DNA of 5,380 nt, taken from positions 1-5,380 of the forward strand of contig JAJYBT010000261.1 of the NCBI GenBank assembly GCA_021778875.1. Reading direction: 5' to 3'. A program made the position numbers and the translations under genes. The notes below the pieces were generated by a model. That model had not been told where the DNA came from and made no database searches. It saw nothing but the letters and a program-made list of their open reading frames with translations. This DNA is from Acidobacteriota bacterium. GTDB taxonomy: Bacteria > Acidobacteriota > Terriglobia > Terriglobales > Acidobacteriaceae. Below, piece by piece: positions 1-5,357 of the stretch (its first letter is position 1; each line of letters begins with the position of its first letter).

Positions 1-240
1 CTGGGCTGAGGCGGGCTCGGCGACTGCCTCGATGCCGTAGCCGGCGGCGGGCTGCATGTCTTTGAAGAGCAGGTTGTAGAGCCTGCCGGTCCTGAGGTCT
101 TTCATAACCAGGCAATGCGGCTGGATGCCGCGCTCGACGCAGCCCTGCAGATGGATCTGAGCGGGATTGGGCAACTGGGCTGCGATGAGCGGCTGGCCGG
201 TGAGCGAGAGGACAATGCCGAGTATGGCAAGGTACTGCAT
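1..240 (-). CDS. Secreted protein of unknown function, 5' portion only (runs off the left edge)
   Basis: The minus strand is open from an ATG at 240-238 to the window edge, giving 80 residues with no stop. The start is supported by GGAAGGGAG on the minus strand (positions 255-247), 6 nt before the ATG. Residues 1-20 form a hydrophobic export signal (LAILGIVLSL core) with likely cleavage near the LIAAQ sequence at residues 18-22. The n-region lacks a basic residue, which is unusual. The mature part has two cysteines (C34, C43) nine residues apart, flanking a GCVERG stretch, then CLVMKD and TGRLYNLLF; these could form a disulfide in a small beta domain. I recall similar short secreted proteins in acidobacteria but cannot name a family with certainty. 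The gene is divergent from the kinase gene, so nothing ties it to the cytochrome module. The C-terminus is missing. Confidence 0.7.
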   Translation of the reverse strand, partial: MQYLAILGIVLSLTGQPLIAAQLPNPAQIHLQGCVERGIQPHCLVMKDLRTGRLYNLLFKDMQPAAGYGIEAVAEPASAQ

Positions 241-485
241 GGCCGGCTCCCTTCCACGACAGGGAATAGCGTCCTTATCTTAGTGCAAAACGGGATGGCG
301 CGCGGGGGGAATGTCCGGGGTGGAAAGGGCGCCGGGCCAATGGAGCCGGCCTGACATCGTGCGAGCGTCCGGCTGGCTTTGGGCGATGGAGGCGGCGCCG
401 GACGAAGTGAGATTCGAGGGCAATTTATTGCGGGCGGCGCAGACAGGCGAGCCAAGGCAGAAGCCGACCCACTACACTTAAGCCT
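241..485. other. Divergent intergenic region between the secreted-protein and kinase genes
   Basis: No convincing gene lies here. It must hold promoters for both directions. On the minus strand a weak -10-like TAAGAT lies at 282-277 without a recognisable -35 box. On the plus strand TACACT (473-478) is -10-like and would start transcription at about 485-486, again without a -35 box. A short palindrome at 420-431 is listed separately. None of these is strong enough to call a promoter alone. Confidence 0.5.
420..431. repeat. Short palindrome GCAAT-TT-ATTGC, possible operator
   Basis: Five-base arms form a perfect inverted repeat around a 2-base centre, in the only AT-rich patch of the region upstream of the kinase gene, about 55 bp before its ATG. 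The position would suit a regulator or a DNA-bending site. A 10-base match can arise by chance, so this is only a candidate. Confidence 0.25.
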
Positions 486-1562
486 ATGGAAGAGGAACAG
501 GACCAGCGGACGGATCCCCCGGCGGGGAGCCTGATGACACGGCTTGTGCCGTGGGTGGGCGGGGTGTGGGTTCTGCCGCTGCTGGTGGTGGCGCTGTGGC
601 TGCATGCCACGTCGGAGGTGGACTTTGCGCTGGCGGTGATTGTCGCCACGCTGCTGGCACCTATTCCCATGGTGCTGCTGGCGCGCCGGTTGCAGAGGCA
701 CTGGGAGGCGCGCGCGGAGAAGGCCGAGGAGAGCGCTGCACAACTGCGGCTGCAACTGGACACGGTGCGCTATCGCACGACGCGGCTGCGCGAGGAGTTG
801 CAGGCGGCGGACCGGCAGGCGAGGCTGTCGCACCAGTTGACGCTGCTGGGGCAGTTCACGGCGGGATTCATGCATGAGTTCAACAATCCGCTGGCGATTG
901 TGGCGGGGCGGATTGAGGTGCTGCTGGACGAGCGGAAAGACGATGCGGAGCTGTGCGGCGACTTGCAGCAGATGCTGAAGGAGACGCGGTACATGGGCAG
1001 CATTGCACGCACGCTGCTGCAGGCTCTGCGTCGCGAGCGCGGCGGCGAGGTGTTTGAGGCGTCGATGCCGCAGAAGGCGCTGGAGGAGGCTCTGGAGGCG
1101 TTTCGGCCGGGGGCCCGCGCGCAGGGAGTGAAGCTGCTGGAGGAGTTTGGCGAAGCGCCCAGGGTGGATGTGCCGGAGCACGTGGTGGGCGAGGTGGTGC
1201 GGGGACTTATCAGCAATGCGCTGGAGGCCCTGAAAGACACGGAAGATGCGGCGATCTGGGTGCGGCTGGAGCCCTACCGGACGGCGGGCGCGAAGGTGGT
1301 GGCGCGGGTGGAAGACAACGGGCCGGGAGTGCCGGAGACGATTCGCGAGCATCTGTTTGAGCCGTTTATCACGCAGAGCAGCGGACGGGAGCGGCTGGGG
1401 CTGGGATTGTTTCTGGCGGCCAGCCTGCTGGATATGTACGATGGCCGGATTCGTTATGAAGCGCGGGAGGAAGGCGGCGCCAGCTTTGTGATTGAGCTGC
1501 CGCCGGCGCGGTTTACGCGTGGCCAGCCTTACCATTGGTTTGCCGGAGGAGCGACGGAGTGA
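486..1562 (+). CDS. Membrane sensor histidine kinase, NtrB-like catalytic core
   Basis: It autophosphorylates on a histidine and passes the phosphate to the response regulator encoded next. The 358 residues read in order: a cytoplasmic N-terminus; two hydrophobic helices at about 25-42 and 47-66 separated by only a few residues; a charged, coiled-coil-like linker at about 69-115; the H-box FMHEFNNPL with phospho-accepting H130; the N-box LISNALEAL with N244; the G1 box VEDNGPGVP (277-279 region); the F-box LFEPF (290-294); and the G2 box RLGLGLFLA (303-311). All kinase motifs are intact. There is no PAS domain and essentially no periplasmic domain, so the signal is probably sensed in the membrane, in the cytoplasm or through a partner. 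The ATG at 486 has no clear ribosome site. An internal ATG at 534 (residue 17) has GGGGAG at 524-529 and would still include both helices. The stop overlaps the regulator start (GTGA), so the pair is translationally coupled. Confidence 0.93.
   Translation: MEEEQDQRTDPPAGSLMTRLVPWVGGVWVLPLLVVALWLHATSEVDFALAVIVATLLAPIPMVLLARRLQRHWEARAEKAEESAAQLRLQLDTVRYRTTRLREELQAADRQARLSHQLTLLGQFTAGFMHEFNNPLAIVAGRIEVLLDERKDDAELCGDLQQMLKETRYMGSIARTLLQALRRERGGEVFEASMPQKALEEALEAFRPGARAQGVKLLEEFGEAPRVDVPEHVVGEVVRGLISNALEALKDTEDAAIWVRLEPYRTAGAKVVARVEDNGPGVPETIREHLFEPFITQSSGRERLGLGLFLAASLLDMYDGRIRYEAREEGGASFVIELPPARFTRGQPYHWFAGGATE
1545..1550 (+). promoter_or_regulatory. Ribosome binding site that fixes the GTG start of the response regulator
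   Basis: GGAGGA lies inside the 3' end of the kinase gene, 8 nt before GTG at 1559-1561. An upstream in-frame TTG at 1535 lies before this site and would add eight residues (MVCRRSDG) ahead of a normal receiver-domain start, so GTG 1559 is preferred. Confidence 0.75.
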
Positions 1563-2959
1563 GCCGCATAGTGGTGATTGACGATGAGCCAGCGCTGGGC
1601 GAGAACATCCAGCGCATGCTGCGCCTTCCGGGGGCCACGGTACAGACGTTTACGGATCCGGCGAAGGGGCTGGCGTGCGCGCTGGCGCATCCTCCGGACC
1701 TGGTGCTGCTGGATGTGCGGATGCCGGGGATGTCGGGCGAGGAGGTATTTGCCCGGCTGCACGAGGAGCATCCGGCGCTGCCGATTGTGTTTTTGACGGC
1801 GTATGGGTCAGTGGAGAGCGCGGTGCTGGCGATGCGCAACGGCGCATTTGACTACCTGCAGAAGCCTTTCAAGCGCGAAGACCTGATGCTGGTGGCGAAG
1901 CGGGCGCTTTCGCACTCTTCGCTGGAGCACGAGGTGGCAAGGCTGAAGGGGCGTCTGGAGTCGCTGGGCGACACGGACGCGGCGCAGAGCCACAGTCCGG
2001 CGATGCTGGAGCAGATGGAGAAATGCCGCCGCGCCGCAGCCACGGATGCCACGGTGATGATCCTGGGCGAGAGCGGAACGGGCAAGGAAGTGATGGCGCG
2101 GTTTTTGCACTCGATGAGCCGCCGCAAGGATGGCCCGTATGTGCCGGTGGAGTGCAGCGCGATGCCGGGGGCGCTGATTGAGAGCGAGCTTTTTGGCTAC
2201 GAGAAGGGCGCCTTTACCGGGGCAGAGCGGATGAAGAAGGGGCTGATCGAGTCGGCCGATGGCGGAACGCTGTTCCTGGACGAGATTGGCGACCTGGGCG
2301 TGGAGCTGCAGACACGGCTGTTCCGGTTTGTGGAAGAGCGGGCGCTGCGCCGGCTGGGCGGACTGACGCAGGTGAAGGTGGATTGCCGCATCCTGTGCGC
2401 GACCAACCAGGACCTGATGGCCAAGATCAAGGCGGGATCGTTTCGCGAGGAGCTCTTCTACCGGTTGAGCGTGGTGACGGTGAAGCTGCCGCCGCTGCGG
2501 GAGCGGCCGGAGGATATTCCGCATCTGGCGCGGTTCTTTCTGGAGCGGTTTTCGCGGCGATATGGGAAGAGCGTTTCCGGCTCTCCGCAGTTCTATGAGG
2601 CACTGCTGAGACGGCGCTGGCAGGGGAATGTGCGGGAGCTGAAGAACGTGATGGAACGGCTGCTGGCGCTGCATCCGGGCGGCATTCTGCGGCCGGAGGA
2701 TCTGGAAGAGGAGATTCAGCAGCAGGAAGGCATTGGGCACCTGGCCGTTTTGCCGTGGAAGGATGCGCGAGACCGGTACCTGGCGGGCTTTGAGAAGTCC
2801 TATGCGCAGGCGGTGCTGGCGCGTTGCGGGGGGAACGTGAGCGCAGCGGCGCGCGAGGCCGGGGTGGACCGGAAGACCTTCTATCTGTTGCTGAAAAAGG
2901 ACAGGGAACCGCAGGGTGGGGAATTCATTCCTCAACTTGAGCCGGGGATCGGGGAGTAG
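1559..2959 (+). CDS. NtrC-family sigma-54-dependent response regulator
   Basis: This is a phosphorylation-controlled transcription activator that remodels sigma-54 RNA polymerase using ATP. It is 466 residues from GTG 1559, the usual length for the family. The receiver domain (about 1-118) has acidic-pocket D8/D9, phospho-acceptor D52 in LLDVRMPG, T80 and K102. The AAA+ domain (about 145-385) has Walker A GESGTGKE (170-177), the sigma-54-contacting GAFTGA loop (217-222), Walker B GGTLFLDE (235-242), FREELFYRL (295-303) and GNVREL (356-361). The C-terminal Fis-type helix-turn-helix is at about 424-447 (GGNVSAAAREAGVDRKTFY). Every key motif is present, so it should be an active sigma-54 activator. 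Its gene overlaps the kinase gene by 4 bp, making the kinase its obvious partner. The next operon begins 101 bp downstream with a sigma-54-like promoter, making it the obvious target. The target assignment is inference. Confidence 0.95.
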   Translation: MSRIVVIDDEPALGENIQRMLRLPGATVQTFTDPAKGLACALAHPPDLVLLDVRMPGMSGEEVFARLHEEHPALPIVFLTAYGSVESAVLAMRNGAFDYLQKPFKREDLMLVAKRALSHSSLEHEVARLKGRLESLGDTDAAQSHSPAMLEQMEKCRRAAATDATVMILGESGTGKEVMARFLHSMSRRKDGPYVPVECSAMPGALIESELFGYEKGAFTGAERMKKGLIESADGGTLFLDEIGDLGVELQTRLFRFVEERALRRLGGLTQVKVDCRILCATNQDLMAKIKAGSFREELFYRLSVVTVKLPPLRERPEDIPHLARFFLERFSRRYGKSVSGSPQFYEALLRRRWQGNVRELKNVMERLLALHPGGILRPEDLEEEIQQQEGIGHLAVLPWKDARDRYLAGFEKSYAQAVLARCGGNVSAAAREAGVDRKTFYLLLKKDREPQGGEFIPQLEPGIGE

Positions 2960-2966
2960 ACTCCCC
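2951..2966 (+). repeat. Perfect hairpin GGGGAG-TAGA-CTCCCC spanning the regulator stop codon
   Basis: A 6-bp GC-rich stem closes a 4-nt loop that contains the TAG stop codon. No T-run follows, so it is not a canonical intrinsic terminator, though it could weaken read-through or protect the mRNA end. Its right arm overlaps CCCACGC (2964-2970), which could instead pair with GCGTGGG at 3010-3016. Confidence 0.5.
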
Positions 2967-2991
2967 ACGCGGCAGTAGGAATGGGCGTTAA

Positions 2992-3002
2992 GTTACTGAA
3001 AC
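2992..3002. promoter_or_regulatory. Imperfect dyad GTTACTGAAAC, weak candidate activator site
   Basis: Four of five base pairs are symmetric around T2997. It lies about 20 bp upstream of the -24 element. Fis-type domains of NtrC regulators bind short dyads, but usually 80-150 bp upstream of the promoter, which here would fall inside the regulator gene. A single imperfect copy is weak evidence. Confidence 0.2.
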
Positions 3003-3017
3003 GATTAGAGCGTGGGT

Positions 3018-3034
3018 TTGGTCTGTGACTTGCT
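3018..3034 (+). promoter_or_regulatory. Sigma-54 (-24/-12) promoter for the cytochrome operon
   Basis: TTGGTCTGTGACTTGCT matches the sigma-54 consensus YTGGCACG-N4-TTGCW. The invariant GG (3020-3021) and GC (3032-3033) are exactly 12 bp apart, the -12 element TTGCT is complete, and the -24 element has TTGG and the final G. It lies between a gene for a GAFTGA-bearing sigma-54 activator and the cytochrome operon, in the right direction. The predicted start of transcription is at about 3045, just before the ribosome site at 3046-3051, so the leader would be only about 16 nt. That closeness is the main reason for caution. Confidence 0.6.
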
Positions 3035-3045
3035 AAGGGAATGGC

Positions 3046-3051
3046 AGGGAG
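3046..3051 (+). promoter_or_regulatory. Ribosome binding site of the porin-cytochrome gene
   Basis: AGGGAG lies 9 nt before the ATG at 3061. It is unusual because it would sit at the extreme 5' end of the mRNA if the sigma-54 promoter at 3018-3034 is used. Confidence 0.55.
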
Positions 3052-3060
3052 CAGCCAAAG

Positions 3061-4392
3061 ATGAAATTCTGGAAATCAGGCTTCAAGACATTCCTTTTTC
3101 TCTCAGTTCTATTTCTATTGATGCCTCAGCCGGGGCATGCGATTCCGGCATTTGCTCGGAAGTTTGGCGTAAAGTGCTACACCTGTCACACCATTCCACC
3201 CGCGTTGAACAAGAACGGCTACATGTTCAAGCGGTTGGGATATCGTATGCCTCCGGACGAGATGGACGGAAGCAAGCCGGCACCGAAGGTGAGCGAGCTG
3301 GACAAGGACATCAAGTTCAGCCTCACGAATTCGTTTGCCGTGATTCTGCAGGGCAGCGTTACCGAGGATAAGACAGTATCGGATTCAGGAACGACGACGT
3401 CGGTTTCTCCGTCGACCTCCTGCGGCAGCGATACGTCCTCCTCGTCCACATGCTCGAGCTTCAACCTGGACGAAGCGGCGATGTTCTTTGCCGGCGCGGT
3501 TCCGGACTCGGGCTTCTCCTACTTTGGGCACTATGAACTGTACCAGGACGGCGGCAGCGGTCTGGAGCAGGGTTTTGGCGTTTACACGGGCGGCCGCGCC
3601 AACAGCAGCTACTTTGTGAAGGGCGGCGAAATTCACATGCAGGAAGGTGAGGGAACGCGCGCAGCGATGTTCTACAACCTTTTCCCTGACCCGTCTTACA
3701 CGCTGACGAATGTTGATCCGATCGGCTTCACGCTGGATCAGCATCCGACGGGTGTGGACTTCGGCTACACGTGGGCGTCTCCGTACTTCGGCAAGATCTT
3801 TGCGGTATCGGCAAAGGTGACCAATGGCCTGGCTGCGGACGGCAGCGAAATTCTGAACGGCTCAACGAAGAACTCGAAGGATGTGTGGGCCGACGCGGAC
3901 TACTGGTTTGGACCGGATGGCGGCGTGACGGTGATGATGTATCGCGGCTCGAAGGATCAGAACCAGACGGATGCCAACGGCAATCCATTCACCTTCAGGC
4001 CGACCTTCTATCGCGTAGGCGCATTCGGCAACTACCTGTTCTTTGACAAGCTGGATCTGTTGGGCGGCTACATCCACAGCAATGATGACTGGCTGTGGAA
4101 CCAGGGCGGAACGATGTCGCACTACACGGCCAACAGCTACCGCGGAGAGGCTGATTACTACATCAAGACCGGAACGGCGCTGATGGCGCGGTTCGATCGC
4201 TCGAACCAGAAGATCGATCCCAATCCGCTGATGCACACGCGGGCATGGGGTGTTGGCGCCGAGCATGCGATGACGGACCTGGGCAATGTGGTGGTTCGTG
4301 CGACGTACAATCAGGAGCACGATGGCGACCCCGTTGCGCTGGTAGGCAGCACCGACAAGAAGTTCATGCTGGACTTCCGGTTCATGTGGTAA
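3061..4392 (+). CDS. Fused monoheme cytochrome c / outer-membrane porin, Cyc2-like
   Basis: It probably carries electrons through the outer membrane. The 443 residues begin with a signal peptide (hydrophobic core 11-21, likely cleavage after GHA at residue 27). The mature N-terminus reads IPAFARKFGVKCYTCH, with one covalent-heme motif (C39, C42, H43), then PALNKNGYMFKRLGY (47-61). This A-P-F-A-R-x-x-G-x-x-C-x-x-C-H then G-x-x-F-K-x-x-G-Y layout is that of the Cyc2 porin-cytochrome family (400-500 residues), whose studied members oxidise Fe(II). The rest has alternating, aromatic-rich stretches and ends FMLDFRFMW, with the terminal aromatic typical of outer-membrane beta-barrels. A Ser/Thr-rich insert (about 105-133) holds two extra cysteines (C121, C131), possibly in a surface loop. 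It is the first gene of a two-cytochrome operon behind a sigma-54-like promoter. Related acidobacterial porin-cytochromes have no proven substrate, so iron oxidation is only one possibility. The fusion is secure; the exact subfamily is less so. Confidence 0.85.
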   Translation: MKFWKSGFKTFLFLSVLFLLMPQPGHAIPAFARKFGVKCYTCHTIPPALNKNGYMFKRLGYRMPPDEMDGSKPAPKVSELDKDIKFSLTNSFAVILQGSVTEDKTVSDSGTTTSVSPSTSCGSDTSSSSTCSSFNLDEAAMFFAGAVPDSGFSYFGHYELYQDGGSGLEQGFGVYTGGRANSSYFVKGGEIHMQEGEGTRAAMFYNLFPDPSYTLTNVDPIGFTLDQHPTGVDFGYTWASPYFGKIFAVSAKVTNGLAADGSEILNGSTKNSKDVWADADYWFGPDGGVTVMMYRGSKDQNQTDANGNPFTFRPTFYRVGAFGNYLFFDKLDLLGGYIHSNDDWLWNQGGTMSHYTANSYRGEADYYIKTGTALMARFDRSNQKIDPNPLMHTRAWGVGAEHAMTDLGNVVVRATYNQEHDGDPVALVGSTDKKFMLDFRFMW

Positions 4393-4404
4393 GGGGAGAG
4401 GACA

Positions 4405-4812
4405 ATGCACAAAGCAATTCAATGGATGGCAATTGCCTGTATGAGCGCGCCGCTGTTTGTGGTTGCGCAGAGCAGCAACGTAACGCTTCCGCAGGATAAG
4501 GGGCCGAGCTCGATCAATGTCTCTTCGTATCCGCCGGAGCAGCAGAAGGCCTACAAGGTGTTTGTGGACAAGTGCGCGAAGTGCCACACGATTGCTCGCC
4601 CGATCAACACGTCGATGAGCAAGCCGGAGTGGGAGCGCTATGTGAAGCGCATGATGCACAAGCCGAACTCGGGCATCAGCGACAAGCAGGCGAAGGACAT
4701 CTTCGAGTTCCTGGCGTATGACCAGCAGGTTCGCAAGGACAAGAATCCCTCCGCCTTCTACAAGTCGCTTTCCGATGCAGAGATCGAGAAGCTGAAGGCG
4801 CAACAGCACTAA
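4405..4812 (+). CDS. Small exported monoheme cytochrome c
   Basis: A 135-residue periplasmic electron carrier. Residues 1-21 form a signal peptide with likely cleavage VVA/QS. The single heme motif is CAKCH (C57, C60, H61). A downstream EWERYVKRMM segment (76-84) supplies M83 or M84 as the probable second heme ligand, as in small class I-type cytochromes, and is followed by the C-terminal helix AKDIFEFLAYD. The lysine-rich tail (111-135) could aid docking to an acidic partner. A strong ribosome site AGGGGAGAGG (4392-4401) overlaps the preceding stop codon, and the genes are only 12 bp apart, so they are very likely co-transcribed. The obvious role is to exchange electrons with the periplasm-facing heme of the porin-cytochrome. 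The terminator downstream closes the operon. Direction of electron flow is unknown. Confidence 0.9.
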   Translation: MHKAIQWMAIACMSAPLFVVAQSSNVTLPQDKGPSSINVSSYPPEQQKAYKVFVDKCAKCHTIARPINTSMSKPEWERYVKRMMHKPNSGISDKQAKDIFEFLAYDQQVRKDKNPSAFYKSLSDAEIEKLKAQQH

Positions 4813-4976
4813 GACGTGCGCAGGGATTGTTCCTTGCCACATAACCGCAAGTTGCTTTACCTGGACCCCGGCGAGCATCTGGCCCGCTCGCCGGGAGTAT
4901 TTTCAAAAGAAGTCAGGGAAGCGCGGGCCATGGCTGTTGAGTGTAGTTGCTGAGAATTTTTGGAGGTTGGGACCGC
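4813..4976. other. Intergenic region between the cytochrome operon and the oxidoreductase gene
   Basis: It holds the intrinsic terminator listed separately and a weaker hairpin, CTTGC (4833-4837) with GCAAG (4847-4851) around a 9-nt loop. A promoter for the next gene should lie between about 4904 and 4960, but I see no convincing -35/-10 or -24/-12 pair there. Confidence 0.5.
4867..4903 (+). terminator. Intrinsic terminator of the cytochrome operon
   Basis: CCCGGCGAGC (4867-4876) pairs perfectly with GCTCGCCGGG (4886-4895), giving a 10-bp GC-rich stem with a 9-nt loop, followed within 4 nt by TATTTT. It lies 54 bp after the small cytochrome's stop, so it should separate that operon from the oxidoreductase gene. 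Confidence 0.9.
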
Positions 4977-5357
4977 ATGAGCTATTCCATCAAGATCCCG
5001 GACAGGGAGTACTTTGACAAAAATATTCCCTGCCAGTCGGCCTGCCCGATTCATACCGAGTGCGGACGCTATGTGCAGGCGATTGGGATCTCGCAGGACG
5101 AAGAAGCCTATCTGCTGGCACGCGCGCCAAATCCGTTTGCGTATGTGCTGGGAAGGATCTGCGCGCATCCATGCGAGGATAACTGCCGCCGCGGGAAGAT
5201 TGACGAGCCGATTGCCATTTGTGCGCTGAAGCGCTACGCGACAGACAGGCACAACCTGGGCATGGGGCATGATCCGGCAAGGAAGGCCCTGCCGCGGCGA
5301 AACCCCCCGGCGACGCGCTGGCTGAACCGATACGAGGTCATCCAATCCAGCTCGTAG
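4977..5357 (+). CDS. N-terminal iron-sulfur domain of a GltD-like FAD oxidoreductase, broken
   Basis: Starts at ATG 4977 with GGAGG at 4962-4966, 10 nt upstream. Residues 1-91 match the N-terminal [4Fe-4S] domain shared by glutamate synthase small subunits and related NAD(P)H-dependent oxidoreductases: CQSACPIHTEC (C19, C23, C29), NPFAYVLGRICAHPCEDNC (C62, C66, C70), then RRGKIDEPIAICALKR. Such proteins are normally about 450 residues or more and continue into FAD and NAD(P)H domains starting with a GxGxxG motif. Here the frame ends after 126 residues with none. From about residue 99 the plus-strand reading (KALPRRNPPATRW onwards) is antisense to a coherent monooxygenase fragment on the minus strand, so the real gene fragment ends at about 5271-5283. 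Whether this is a DNA rearrangement or an assembly join cannot be settled here. It follows a terminator, so it is probably transcribed separately from the cytochromes, though a related redox role is plausible. Confidence 0.75.
   Translation: MSYSIKIPDREYFDKNIPCQSACPIHTECGRYVQAIGISQDEEAYLLARAPNPFAYVLGRICAHPCEDNCRRGKIDEPIAICALKRYATDRHNLGMGHDPARKALPRRNPPATRWLNRYEVIQSSS
5271..5283. other. Junction between two unrelated, oppositely oriented gene fragments
   Basis: To the left, the plus strand encodes an iron-sulfur oxidoreductase N-terminus. To the right, the minus strand encodes a flavin monooxygenase. Both lose homology within about a dozen bases of each other. The bases CCGGCA (5274-5279) fit both genes (codons for Pro-Ala on plus, Ala-Gly on minus), consistent with a microhomology join or an assembly overlap error. 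Confidence 0.55.

Noticed and set aside
102..1535. Long minus-strand open frame opposite the kinase gene
   Set aside because: Its product is rich in Arg, Gln, His and Pro with no domain, as expected for the antisense of a GC-rich gene. The plus strand carries all kinase motifs.
1535..1558. TTG start for the response regulator at 1535
   Set aside because: It lies upstream of the good ribosome site at 1545-1550 and adds residues before the normal receiver start. GTG 1559 fits better.
1808..2968. Long minus-strand open frame opposite the response regulator
   Set aside because: Low-complexity antisense product; the plus strand encodes an intact receiver, AAA+ and Fis domain protein.
4432..4443. 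Lipobox at C12 of the small cytochrome
   Set aside because: The hydrophobic stretch before C12 is too short and the -3 residue is Ala. A conventional cleavage after residue 21 fits better.
3862..4878. Minus-strand open frame across both cytochrome genes
   Set aside because: It spans two real genes with heme motifs and a terminator, and has no recognisable domain.
4931..4951. Possible sigma-54 promoter before the oxidoreductase gene (TGGC and TTGCT)
   Set aside because: The GG and GC are 17 bp apart instead of 12, which is not functional spacing.
5271..5274. GATC at the junction as a sign of a restriction-ligation cloning chimera
   Set aside because: For the monooxygenase to keep its usual Gly-Asp at this point, its native sequence could not contain GATC here, so a GATC ligation does not explain the join well.
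5303..5308. Frameshift at the C6 run as the cause of the short oxidoreductase
   Set aside because: No plus-strand frame after the run gives the expected GxGxxG FAD motif, whereas the minus strand gives a coherent monooxygenase segment across the run.
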